Below, one piece after another: positions 49,742 to 58,289 of a stretch of 64,000 nucleotides of DNA. The notes beneath the pieces are model-generated. The model saw nothing but the letters and a program-made list of their open reading frames with translations. It was not told where the DNA came from and did not search any database. Position 1 is the first letter of the stretch. Each line of letters opens with the position of its first letter. The DNA is from Verrucomicrobiia bacterium. GTDB taxonomy: Bacteria > Verrucomicrobiota > Verrucomicrobiia > Palsa-1439. Both the position numbers and the translations under genes were made by a program. The stretch is taken from positions 310,001-374,000 of the forward strand of contig JAJVHY010000020.1 in the NCBI GenBank assembly GCA_022072455.1. The letters run 5' to 3'.

Positions 49742-51897
49742 ATCACGCCTTCGATATCTCGCTGTTGGAGTTTCCGCCCGAGTGGGTGAAGGCGGCGTTG
49801 GTGCTGGCGTTGATCAGCGTCTGGGTCGTCATCGGGTTGTTCACGTACCTCAACCGTTACACCAAGAAACGCTATTTCAGTCTGTGGACAGTGGCGTGGA
49901 TGTTTTACTCGGTGTATCTGGCGGCCTCGATCGGGCTGGAGGAAACGCCGGACACTCCGTTCCTGATGTTGGCGCGGCGGGCGTGCATCGGGATCAGCGC
50001 GTTGTTCATGTTCTGGGGGACGCTCGATATGACCGGGCGAAAACGCGATTTACGGGAGTTGGGCTTGGCCGTCCTGATGATTCTGGCGTGGAGTTACGTG
50101 GCCGCCTACCATGTGCGCCGCGAATACTGGATCACGCTGCCGGTCTTCATCCTGCTAGCCAGTGCCGGCGTGCAGGCCGGGCTGATGTGCCTGCGGCAAC
50201 GCCGCAGCGTGACCGATACGCGGATTCTGGGGGTGGGATTCGGGTTGTGGGGGCTGCACCTGCTGGCGTTTCCGTTCTTGAATCTTTCGCCGGCACTGAT
50301 GGCCGGCGCATACCTGACCTCGGCCATTCTCGCCTCAGTGATCACGGTCGGGATGGTCGTCGAACAGCAAGTTGCGCTGTCCGAACAGAATTACCGCACG
50401 CTGTTTGATTCTGCCAGCGACGCGATGTTCTTGGTCGAGCACGACACGTGGCGTATCTTGGACGCCAACCCGGCCGCCCAGCGCATCAGTCAGAACTGCG
50501 GCGCGCATTCGTTGGCGGAGGTGTTTCCCGAACTATCGAGCTCCGCCGGTATCGCAGCGCAAACCCCGGCGTTGCGGCGCGAATTGCGGCGCGCCCGCGT
50601 CGATGGCCAATTCCAGATTTACGAAGCCAGCGCGAATCTGATGTTGCTACCCCGAGGGCCGGTGCTATTGCTGGTCGCACGCGATATCACTGAGCGCGCA
50701 CAGGCGGAAGAATCCCTTCGCCGCAGCAAACAACAACTCGAAAACGCGCTCCATGAATTGCGCCAGACTCAATCCCAAGTGGTCCAGCAAGAGCGCCTCC
50801 GCGCGTTGGGGCAGATGGCCAGTGGCGTGGCGCACGATTTCAACAACGCTTTGGCCAAGATTCTCGGCTTCAACGACCTCCTTCTGCACACCCCCGAACA
50901 CCTGCGCGACCCCGAGAAGATCAAGAAATACCTTCACATGGTCAGCACCTCTGCCCAAGACGCCGTCCAGATCGTCAACCGGCTGCGTGAGTTTTACCGG
51001 AGTCGCAAAGACACCGACCCGTACGAACCGGTGCGTCTCGACCAAATCGTCGAGCAAGCGATCATCCTGACCCAGCCGCGCTGGAAGGATCAGATGCTGG
51101 CCCGCGGCGTGTCCATCGAGATCGGTCTCGACTTGGAAGAGACACCGTTTGTCCGCGGTAACGCTGCCGAACTACGCGAAGTCGTCATCAGTCTGACCTT
51201 CAACGCTGTGGACGCACTGCCCGGGGGTGGGCGGATCCACTACCGGACCCGCCGCGAGAATGGCCAGGTGCTCCTGACTGTTACCGATACTGGTGTCGGC
51301 ATGTCCGAGGAAGTCCGGCGGCGCTGTTTTGAACCGTTCTTCTCCACCAAGGGCGAGGGAGGGACCGGGTTGGGCTTGGCCATCGTCTACGGCATTGTGC
51401 AACGCCACGGCGGGCGGCTCGACGTGGACTCGACGCCCGGACAGGGCGCAACTTTTGCGGTACGATTGCCGGTCGCGGCGGTGGAATTGCCGGTGCCCGT
51501 CGTCGACACACCCGTGCCGCCGTTGCGCATTCTCCTGATGGAGGACGAGCCGCTGATCCTCGAGATCGAGAAAGAATATCTATTGGAAGACGGACACACT
51601 GTCGAAACCGCACTGAATGGCCGACTCGGCTTGGAGAAATTCCGGGGCGGTCGCTACGACATCGTCATGGTGGACCGTGCCATGCCGGTGCTGAATGGCG
51701 AACAAGTCGCAGTCCTGATCAAACAGTCGATGCCGAACACGCCGGTCATCCTGGTGACCGGCTTTACCGAGTTGTTGACCCCGGGCGGCGCCACCGCCAC
51801 CGCGGTGGACTTGGTCGTCACCAAACCATTCACCGCAACGGCCTTGCGCCAGGCCATCGCCACCGTCATGACCCGCCGCCTCAACCACAACAACTGA
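49738..51897 (+). CDS. 7-helix PAS hybrid histidine kinase with C-terminal receiver
   Basis: This 719-residue protein repeats the seven-helix membrane domain of its neighbour (about 1-215), then a PAS domain (YRTLFDSASDAMFLVEHDTWRILDANPAA, about 220-330) and a coiled linker. DHp box LGQMASGVAHDFNNALAKILGF, HATPase (LTFNAVDALPGGG, DTGVGMSEE, GTGLGLAIVYG) and a receiver (LLMEDEPLILEIE, IVMVDRAMPVLNG) complete it. It is the intact relative of the truncated kinase at 42380. The ATG overlaps the stop of the PAS-only gene. Confidence 0.92.
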   Translation: MNHAFDISLLEFPPEWVKAALVLALISVWVVIGLFTYLNRYTKKRYFSLWTVAWMFYSVYLAASIGLEETPDTPFLMLARRACIGISALFMFWGTLDMTGRKRDLRELGLAVLMILAWSYVAAYHVRREYWITLPVFILLASAGVQAGLMCLRQRRSVTDTRILGVGFGLWGLHLLAFPFLNLSPALMAGAYLTSAILASVITVGMVVEQQVALSEQNYRTLFDSASDAMFLVEHDTWRILDANPAAQRISQNCGAHSLAEVFPELSSSAGIAAQTPALRRELRRARVDGQFQIYEASANLMLLPRGPVLLLVARDITERAQAEESLRRSKQQLENALHELRQTQSQVVQQERLRALGQMASGVAHDFNNALAKILGFNDLLLHTPEHLRDPEKIKKYLHMVSTSAQDAVQIVNRLREFYRSRKDTDPYEPVRLDQIVEQAIILTQPRWKDQMLARGVSIEIGLDLEETPFVRGNAAELREVVISLTFNAVDALPGGGRIHYRTRRENGQVLLTVTDTGVGMSEEVRRRCFEPFFSTKGEGGTGLGLAIVYGIVQRHGGRLDVDSTPGQGATFAVRLPVAAVELPVPVVDTPVPPLRILLMEDEPLILEIEKEYLLEDGHTVETALNGRLGLEKFRGGRYDIVMVDRAMPVLNGEQVAVLIKQSMPNTPVILVTGFTELLTPGGATATAVDLVVTKPFTATALRQAIATVMTRRLNHNN

Positions 51898-51929
51898 GTC
51901 CCCAATGCCAACCATCGAGGAAACCACCC

Positions 51930-52319
51930 ATTAAAAAGCGCATCCTAATCGTTGACGACGACTTGACCTCTACTCGCGTGCTAAAGCTCGCTTTGGAACG
52001 GACTGGCGACTACGAAGTACGCGAAGAAAACCGCGCGACGCACGCTCTAGCTACCGCGGAGGATTTCCAGCCGGACATGATGCTGCTGGACATTTGCATG
52101 CCAGACTTGGACGGTGGTGAGGTCGCCTTTCAGTTCAAGGGACACCGGCAACTCAAACGACTGCCCATCATCTTCTTCACCTCGATCGTCTCGGAACGCG
52201 ACGCCGCGAACGGTAAGCCCTTTGTCAGCGGCGGTTTCCGTGTCCTGCCCAAGACTGTGGCCATCCCCACCCTCATCCAGTGTATTGAGGAGGAGATCGA
52301 CCCAGGCAGTTTGCAATGA
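51930..52319 (+). CDS. Stand-alone receiver protein (group A), apparent ATT start
   Basis: This 129-residue receiver (KKRILIVDDDLTSTRVLKLALERTG, D54 in MMLLDICMPDLDGGE, FFTSIVSERDA) is a paralogue of those at 47329 and 46420. Where those begin with ATG, this one has ATT (51930) before AAA AAG CGC; no ATG or GTG precedes it in frame, and GAGG at 51917-51920 is nine bases upstream. A 9-codon ORF (ATG 51905, MPTIEETTH) ends with TAA overlapping ATT. In the FRVLPKTV segment threonine replaces the usual proline after the lysine. A frameshifted start is the alternative. Confidence 0.72.
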   Translation: MKKRILIVDDDLTSTRVLKLALERTGDYEVREENRATHALATAEDFQPDMMLLDICMPDLDGGEVAFQFKGHRQLKRLPIIFFTSIVSERDAANGKPFVSGGFRVLPKTVAIPTLIQCIEEEIDPGSLQ

Positions 52320-52872
52320 GTTCGCTCAAACTTCACAAGCTGCTCGCGGATGCGCCCGCGGTAAGGGCGAGAACGCCACCCCACGTCAGCCCGATCTTGA
52401 GTAAGCCTTTTACCCTTACTATGTGAGAACTCAGACGCCGCCAAAGCTGGTAAGCATATGGCCAGTTAGTCGCAGAAGCGGCTCGGGAGATCCGACCAGC
52501 CCGGTGCGCGTGGTGGTTACCGGGGTGATTTCACGGCGTGGAGGCCAATGGCCGAAGGCTAAGTCGTCACACTGGGTGTTTGTTCGGTGAAGGCTTATGA
52601 AGCGCCGACAACGATTTACGAGTGATCGTCAATGTCCGCAAGTTCATGAGAGCGGACCGGGACCATTGCGCCTAACATCCTTCGTAAGACGCCATCTTCA
52701 ATTCGATCTCGCGTCCAAACTCCGTCCCACCGTTGAATACCTGCGCAACCACCGCACCCATTACGGCTGGCGTAGTTAATCATGGCATTGGGGGATTTAG
52801 TAGTGACCGGTTGGATTTGGGTTTCTCGAAAACGGGTTCGACTTATGTGCGCCGGTCATTTATTAAGACCAC
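52320..52872. other. 553-bp stretch without a supported gene
   Basis: No long conserved reading frame is present. A 60-codon frame at 52597 (ending VEYLRNHRTHYGWRS) has no recognised family and no ribosome site. Short inverted pairs occur (AGTAAG/CTTACT at 52400-52420) but no clear terminator. Base composition is more even than in flanking genes. It may hold a structured RNA, a decayed gene, or an old mobile-element scar. Confidence 0.5.
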
Positions 52873-54393
52873 ATGCTCGCGAAGGTTCACTCCGCCGCCG
52901 TCCTCGGCATTGATGCTTTCCCGGTGGAAGTCGAAGTCAATTCCGGCTGGGGCCAGCCGGCAGTAATCATTGTCGGCTTGCCGGATGCGGCGGTGAAAGA
53001 ATCCCGCGACCGCGTCAAGACCGCCATCGAGAACAGCGGCTTCAAGTACGTCATGGGCCGGACCACCATCAACCTCGCGCCGGCCGACGTGAAAAAAGAA
53101 GGTCCGAGTTTCGACCTCCCCATCGCCGTCGGCATTCTCGCCGTCAGCGAACAGATCGTCACGCCGAACCTCAACGACTTTGTCATCGTCGGCGAACTCG
53201 CGCTCAGCGGCGAAGTCCGCAGCGTGACCGGCGCGCTGCCGATTGCGTTGTGCGCCCGCGAACAAGGCAAACGCGGCGTGATTGTACCCGCGGACAATGT
53301 CGCCGAGGCCGCCGTCGTTCAGGGCCTTGAAGTCTACCCGGCGAAAACGTTACGCGAAGTCGCCGAGTTCCTCGCCGGCAAACGGCAGCTTGAGCCGGTG
53401 CGCGAAGACCCGGCACAGATTTTCCAGCAGCACCGGCAATACGAAGTTGATCTCGTGGACGTGAAAGGCCAGGAGAGCGTCAAACGCGCCCTCGAAGTCG
53501 CCGCCGCCGGGAGTCATAATTTGATCATGATTGGCCCGCCCGGCAGCGGAAAGACGTTGCTGGCAAAACGGGTACCAACTATCCTCCCCGGCGCGACCTT
53601 AGAGGAAAGTCTCGAAACGACCAAAATTCATAGCATCTGCGGACTGCTACCCAAAGGCCAAGCGCTCGTGGCGACGCGCCCATTCCGTGCGCCCCATCAC
53701 ACCACGAGCAGCGCCGGGTTGCTCGGCGGCACCGCCAACCTTACACCGGGCGAAATTTCGCTCGCGAATCATGGGGTGTTGTTTCTGGATGAGTTACCGG
53801 AGTTTCATCGGGATGTGCTCGAAGCGCTGCGCGAGCCGTTGGAGGAAGGGCGCGTGGTCATTTCCCGCGCGTCCGGCACGATGACGTTCCCGGCCAATTT
53901 CATGTTGGTGGCCGCGATGAATCCCTGCCCGTGCGGATTTTACGGCGACCCGAAGCGGGAGTGTCGGTGTTCGCCGAACTTGATCACGAAATACCGGAAC
54001 CGCATCAGCGGACCGTTGCTCGACCGCATTGACATCCACATCGAAGTGCCGGCGGTGAAATACAAGGAGATGGCCGGCGAGGCGACCGGCGAACCGTCGG
54101 CCAATGTCCGCAATCGTGTCGAGGCCGCGCGACTGATTCAACGGGAACGCTTCGGCCATCCCAACGCCCGGATGGCGCCGAAGGAAATGAAAGTGCATTG
54201 CCGGCTCGACGAGGAATCGCAGGAGTTGTTGAAAATGGCGATGACGGAACTCAACCTCAGCGCCCGTGCCTACGACCGGATCCTGAAAGTCAGCCGCACG
54301 ATTGCCGACTTGGACGGCAAGGCAAATATTCAATCCCAGCACATTTCCGAAGCCATCCAATACCGGTCGCTCGACCGGCAATTGTGGCTGTAA
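52873..54393 (+). CDS. comM: ComM/YifB-family Mg-chelatase-like AAA+ ATPase
   Basis: This 506-residue helicase helps branch migration in natural transformation in several bacteria. An N-terminal Lon-protease-like fold ([32 protein letters not shown]) precedes the AAA+ core with Walker [30 protein letters not shown] as Walker B and the FRAPHHT segment. The C-terminal part has CPCGFYGD and [11 protein letters not shown]. Length is normal. ATG 52873 gives the family N-terminus [12 protein letters not shown]. Confidence 0.94.
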   Translation: MLAKVHSAAVLGIDAFPVEVEVNSGWGQPAVIIVGLPDAAVKESRDRVKTAIENSGFKYVMGRTTINLAPADVKKEGPSFDLPIAVGILAVSEQIVTPNLNDFVIVGELALSGEVRSVTGALPIALCAREQGKRGVIVPADNVAEAAVVQGLEVYPAKTLREVAEFLAGKRQLEPVREDPAQIFQQHRQYEVDLVDVKGQESVKRALEVAAAGSHNLIMIGPPGSGKTLLAKRVPTILPGATLEESLETTKIHSICGLLPKGQALVATRPFRAPHHTTSSAGLLGGTANLTPGEISLANHGVLFLDELPEFHRDVLEALREPLEEGRVVISRASGTMTFPANFMLVAAMNPCPCGFYGDPKRECRCSPNLITKYRNRISGPLLDRIDIHIEVPAVKYKEMAGEATGEPSANVRNRVEAARLIQRERFGHPNARMAPKEMKVHCRLDEESQELLKMAMTELNLSARAYDRILKVSRTIADLDGKANIQSQHISEAIQYRSLDRQLWL

Positions 54394-54443
54394 GGGAGTG
54401 CTCGCCGCGGTTGGGCAAATGTTTCGACCGTGCCTTGGCCAGT

Positions 54444-55556
54444 TCAGCGGGTGACGGCGAACTTGTCCACGGTCCAAGCGGCAAGGCGAGCGGGATTGGG
54501 GACGTAACCAATGCCGGGTTTGTCCAGCGCGGCGATCTGCGAGGGGGCGCAGAAATCCACAACCGGATCGCTGACGTCTTGGACGTAGAAACGCGCTGTC
54601 GGAAAAATGTCGGAGGGGTACCGGCAATTCGGGAGCGTAGCCAACGCCGTGGCGTACCCGGTCTCCACGCCGGTCGCCACCATGCCACCCACCCAACACC
54701 CGATCCCGGCCTCGCGGCAAATGTCGTGAACTTGGATCGCGGGCGTCAGGCCCCCGAGCCGGTTCATTTTCAGGTTCACAAACCGGCAGGCCCCGATGGC
54801 GGCGGCTTTGCGGGCGCGCGCCGGCGAAGTGATGCTTTCGTCGAGACAGATCGGCGTGACGATTTGTTTCTGCAATGCCGCGTGATCGATCAAGTCATCG
54901 TGCATCAGCGGTTGCTCGATCATCGCGAGGCCGTACTGGTCCAGCTTGCGGAACAGCGGCGCGGCTTCAAGTGTGTAGGCGCTGTTGCAGTCAATGTGGA
55001 ACACGAGTTGGGGAAACGCCGCCCGCACCGCCGCCACCATGTCGAGATCCCAACCAGGTTTGCATTTCAACTTCACGCGTTTCATCCCGGCTTGGACGGC
55101 GGCCCCGATCTCGGCGAGCAACTCATCAATCGAATCCTTCACGCTCAGATCGGCACCGACGTCCACCACGGGTGACCGGCCACCAAGCGTTTTCCAGAGC
55201 GGTTCATGCCGGCTCTGGGCGTGCAAGTCCCACCACGCCAGATCCACCACCGATTTGGCAAACTCGTTGCCCTTGAACTGTGAGAGCAGGATGTGGATAT
55301 CGCGCGGCGACTCGAAACGTTTGCCAATGATCAGCGGCAGGATGAATTCCCGGAGGTTGAGCATGACCCCCGAGGTGGATTCGGCACAATACGCGGGATA
55401 GCGCCACGGCGCGGCTTCGGCCCAACTGATGAACGGTCCCGCTTGGAAACGCACAAGGACGGACTCGAACGAATATGTTTTGGCAAAGGCGGTTTGAAAG
55501 GGTGCCAGCAGTGGAATCTCCACCCGGTACACGTCAATTCGATCAATCGTGTCCAT
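54444..55556 (-). CDS. menC: Enolase-superfamily enzyme, o-succinylbenzoate synthase-like
   Basis: This 370-residue protein has the N-capping domain and barrel of the muconate-lactonizing subgroup. KLKCKPG holds the KxK base, HIDCN, EQP and CLDES carry the three metal-ligand acids, and NLKMNRLGG the opposite-face lysine. IDRIDVYRVEIPL and SFESVLVRF match type 2 MenC, which makes o-succinylbenzoate for menaquinone. N-acylamino-acid racemase activity in the same subgroup is a real alternative. No other menaquinone gene is in the window. It is convergent with comM. Confidence 0.82.
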   Translation of the reverse strand: MDTIDRIDVYRVEIPLLAPFQTAFAKTYSFESVLVRFQAGPFISWAEAAPWRYPAYCAESTSGVMLNLREFILPLIIGKRFESPRDIHILLSQFKGNEFAKSVVDLAWWDLHAQSRHEPLWKTLGGRSPVVDVGADLSVKDSIDELLAEIGAAVQAGMKRVKLKCKPGWDLDMVAAVRAAFPQLVFHIDCNSAYTLEAAPLFRKLDQYGLAMIEQPLMHDDLIDHAALQKQIVTPICLDESITSPARARKAAAIGACRFVNLKMNRLGGLTPAIQVHDICREAGIGCWVGGMVATGVETGYATALATLPNCRYPSDIFPTARFYVQDVSDPVVDFCAPSQIAALDKPGIGYVPNPARLAAWTVDKFAVTR

Positions 55557-55682
55557 TCGTCAACTTTCTCGGGGTGCGCCTGGCATGGTCACATCTTAAC
55601 GGCGTGTTGTCCAAATTGAAATCGGCCGAATTTTTTCGCGCGATGCCCGCCCCGGGCTTCGCAGAAAACGTCTACCCGTCGA

Positions 55683-55712
55683 TTGACTTCGCCATACAGC
55701 CGCGCCTATAAC
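55683..55712 (+). promoter_or_regulatory. Sigma-70-type promoter for the HIT gene, likely leaderless
   Basis: TTGACT (55683-55688), an 18-bp spacer and TATAAC (55707-55712) lie immediately before ATG 55719. The -10 box ends six bases from the start codon, so transcription would begin at or next to the ATG. No Shine-Dalgarno is present. Confidence 0.65.
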
Positions 55713-55718
55713 CGCGCC

Positions 55719-56192
55719 ATGCAACAACTCTGGGCACCTTGGCGGATTCGCTACATTCTTGGCGACCGCGAAACCGGCTGCTTTCTCTGTCGGGCACCGC
55801 AGTCGGCAGACGACGCGAAGAATCTCGTCCTGCTCCGCGCCAAAACCAGTTTCATCATGCTCAACGCTTACCCTTACAACGCCGGCCACTTGCTGGTCGC
55901 CCCGTACAAGCATACCGGCGAATTGGACGAATTGGCCGAGTCTGAACTCAACGAAATGACCGCCCTGATCGTGCGCGCCAAACAAATCCTCACCCGCGCG
56001 CTGAAACCGCACGGCTTCAACGTCGGCCTCAATCTCGGTAAAACCGCCGGCGCAGGCGTCCTCGATCATGTCCATTGGCACATCGTCCCGCGCTGGGACG
56101 GGGACGTGAATTTCATGCCCGTCACCGCCGACACGCGTGTCATCCCGCAAGCGCTCGACGAGATGTACGCGGAGTTACGCCGCCACATCTGA
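55719..56192 (+). CDS. HIT-domain protein
   Basis: This 157-residue nucleotide hydrolase/transferase-like protein has a CFLC pair near the start (metal site with later histidine), LNAYPYNAGHLLVAPYKH, and the histidine triad in LDHVHWHIVPRWDGD. The layout matches the Ap4A phosphorylase-like HIT proteins with N-terminal WAPWR (QLWAPWRIRYI). Substrate is probably a dinucleoside polyphosphate. ATG 55719 fits both the family start and the promoter. Confidence 0.93.
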   Translation: MQQLWAPWRIRYILGDRETGCFLCRAPQSADDAKNLVLLRAKTSFIMLNAYPYNAGHLLVAPYKHTGELDELAESELNEMTALIVRAKQILTRALKPHGFNVGLNLGKTAGAGVLDHVHWHIVPRWDGDVNFMPVTADTRVIPQALDEMYAELRRHI

Positions 56193-56208
56193 CCGGCTGA
56201 ATTCAGAT

Positions 56209-56236
56209 TTGCCGATTCCGATTTAGCACCTATACT
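56209..56236 (+). promoter_or_regulatory. Promoter for the Lon N-domain gene, likely leaderless
   Basis: TTGCCG (56209-56214), a 16-bp spacer and TATACT (56231-56236) precede ATG 56245 by eight bases after the -10 box. The -35 box is weak, the -10 box good. No Shine-Dalgarno is present. Confidence 0.5.
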
Positions 56237-56244
56237 GCCGGCCG

Positions 56245-56889
56245 ATGAACGTCCCGGACACCGTGGCCGTGATGCCGCTGCCGAACTCGATCCTCTTTCC
56301 CCGCGTCCTGCTGCCGCTCTACATCTTTGAACCGCGCTACCGGCGAATGCTGGCGGATTGCCTCCGCGGCGAACGCCTCTTTTCTGTCGCCCTCCGCCGC
56401 AGTTCGGGTCAGCCTTACCCCATTGCAGGCGTGGGCTTGGTGCGAACGTGTCTTGCGCAACCCGACGGCACCTCCAATCTGGTCCTCGAAGGCGTGGCTC
56501 GCGTTCAGATTCTCGAATACATCCAACTAAAACCCTACCGGATCGCGCGCGTTGCCCCGTGCGAAAGTTTCGCCCCCACCCCGCCCGCCCGCGCCGCCCT
56601 TGTCCAGGCCGTCGAACGGCTTGCCCAAGCCCGCGCCAAACTCGGCACCGAACTCCCCCGCGCCGTCCTCGATTCACTGCTCGCCATCGAAGACGCCGCC
56701 TACCTGACCGACCTCGTCAGTTCCACGCTCCTTGACGATTGCCGGCAGAAACAACGCCTGCTGGAAACTCTCAACGTCACTGACCGCCTCGACCAGCTGG
56801 TCCAGTTGCTCCACCGGCAAATCCGCCAGTTCGAGCTCTGGCAAAAACTCCAGGGCGATCTGCCCACTGATCATGTCGGACGAAATTGA
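56245..56889 (+). CDS. Stand-alone Lon substrate-binding-domain protein
   Basis: This 214-residue protein has the Lon N-domain signature MPLPNSILFPRVLLPLYIFEPRYRRML and LVLEGVARVQIL, with a helical C-terminus. It lacks the AAA+ and protease parts of Lon. Such proteins are common in bacteria without known biochemical role, although some bind folded substrates or RNA. Its 3' end overlaps the next membrane-protein gene by 17 nt, so they are probably translated together. Confidence 0.87.
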   Translation: MNVPDTVAVMPLPNSILFPRVLLPLYIFEPRYRRMLADCLRGERLFSVALRRSSGQPYPIAGVGLVRTCLAQPDGTSNLVLEGVARVQILEYIQLKPYRIARVAPCESFAPTPPARAALVQAVERLAQARAKLGTELPRAVLDSLLAIEDAAYLTDLVSSTLLDDCRQKQRLLETLNVTDRLDQLVQLLHRQIRQFELWQKLQGDLPTDHVGRN

Positions 56890-57586
56890 CCTGACTCCGC
56901 CGCCAGTTCCCCCGCTCACGGCCCTGAATGACCTCAGCGCCGCCGCGCTGGCCCGGCTCTCGCTCGGATTTTATTTCTTGTTTTGGGGATTGCTCGTCAT
57001 GGTCGCCGCGCTGACCGAATCCTTGACCATTGTCGCGCTCCGGCCACTCTCCATCATCCTCATCGGCACCGGTGGCCTCGCCATGACGACCGGCGCGTGG
57101 CGTTTGACCCGCGTGACGGGCCTGGGCAGTTCTTGGCGTAACCGCACGTGGTCACTTTTCATCGTCACGATCTTGGTCGCTTACCTCAGCATCTTTTTCG
57201 TCATGTGGCGGCGGCTGCCCACCAACGCCTACCTCCTCGGCCACGCCCTCGCCTTTTTTGCCGGCGTGCTGGTGACGCTGTGTCTGCTCTGCCTGCCGGT
57301 CATGGTGCTGGCGCGCGCGGCCGACCGGCCCGGACTCGCACTGCAAGCCGGCGCCTTCGGCACTGCCGCGCTTGTATTATTGCTGCCGCCCTTCGGCTTG
57401 ATCGTCCAACGCATGATCGAAGCCTCCCGCAACGGCGTCGACCCATTCACGCTGTTACAGTTCTGGGTTGCCAACACCTCCATCTGGATCACGATGATCC
57501 TGCTGGTGCCGTTCTCCTTGACGCTCTCGCTGCTCTGGGCCGCGAAAGATCTCGTCCTCGAACACCTCAACGCCCGGCGCGACTGA
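56873..57586 (+). CDS. Multi-pass membrane protein of unknown function
   Basis: This 237-residue protein has about six helices (LGFYFLFWGLLVMVAALTES, LSIILIGTGGLAMTTG, SLFIVTILVAYLSIFFVMW, LAFFAGVLVTLCLLCLPVMVL, AALVLLLPPFGLIVQ, WITMILLVPFSLTLSLLW) with a proline-rich cytoplasmic N-terminus. No family is recognised. ATG 56873 lies within the preceding gene, and the 3' end overlaps the convergent PHP gene by 20 nt. Confidence 0.7.
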   Translation: MSDEIDLTPPPVPPLTALNDLSAAALARLSLGFYFLFWGLLVMVAALTESLTIVALRPLSIILIGTGGLAMTTGAWRLTRVTGLGSSWRNRTWSLFIVTILVAYLSIFFVMWRRLPTNAYLLGHALAFFAGVLVTLCLLCLPVMVLARAADRPGLALQAGAFGTAALVLLLPPFGLIVQRMIEASRNGVDPFTLLQFWVANTSIWITMILLVPFSLTLSLLWAAKDLVLEHLNARRD

Positions 57587-58289
57587 CCGCCGGGAAACTG
57601 ACCGTCACCCGGCCGGCTTTCCGTTCCAGCAGTTTGTCGAAGATAAACATCCGCAGACTCTCCCAAAGCGTGACCGGCGGACTGACCGGTTGAACTTTCC
57701 CCTGCCGGATCGCCTTGAAAATCGCCGGCACCGTCGGCACCGCATCCACGAGCGTGTAATGCCGCCCGAACATCCACAACCCATGCGTGTCCGAATTCGC
57801 GATCACCGGTTTCCCATGCTCGGACGCCACCTGCCGTGCCCGGTTATTAAACGCATCAAACCACCGGTAATGCATCCCCGCCACCTCGATGGCATCGAAC
57901 AGATCAATGTTCCGCTCCAACTCCCGGCCGAGACAATGGCTGGCCGGATAAAACGGATGCGGCGCGACCACGAGCAAATCATCCCCCCGCTCCCGCCGGT
58001 ACGCCCGCAAATCCGCCAACGTCTTCAACCGCGCCGCATCGGCCGGCGGGATGTTGTAAATCAACACATCCCGGCCACCGAATCTCCACTCCACCGCTTG
58101 AATCAACAACAACCCGCGGTCGCGCGCATAATCGAACACCCGTTCGTCATCAAAGACTTTCATGTGCAGCGTGATCGCAATCGCCGCGTAGTGCAGCGCC
58201 ACCGCCTTATCAATCAACTGCACCGCCGTGTACGGCAACCCATCATACGGGTCGTCACCGGTATGCATGTGCAGATCAACTTTAATCAT
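57567..58289 (-). CDS. PHP-domain phosphoesterase-like protein
   Basis: This 240-residue protein starts MIKVDLHMHTGDDPYDG, the HxH metal motif of PHP phosphoesterases. Further metal residues are likely in AITLHMKVFDD, VVAPHPFYP, EVAGMHYRW and IANSDTHGLW. Substrate is unknown; PHP proteins include nucleotide and phosphosugar hydrolases and DNA-polymerase proofreading modules. ATG 58289 overlaps the AddA-like stop by 4 nt, so it is coupled to the repair genes. It could act in repair, but that is only context. Confidence 0.82.
   Translation of the reverse strand: MIKVDLHMHTGDDPYDGLPYTAVQLIDKAVALHYAAIAITLHMKVFDDERVFDYARDRGLLLIQAVEWRFGGRDVLIYNIPPADAARLKTLADLRAYRRERGDDLLVVAPHPFYPASHCLGRELERNIDLFDAIEVAGMHYRWFDAFNNRARQVASEHGKPVIANSDTHGLWMFGRHYTLVDAVPTVPAIFKAIRQGKVQPVSPPVTLWESLRMFIFDKLLERKAGRVTVSFPAVSRAGR

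Noticed and set aside
52320-52872. Possible group II intron or transposase remnant
   Set aside because: No domain V-like hairpin, reverse-transcriptase motif, DDE motif or terminal repeats could be identified.
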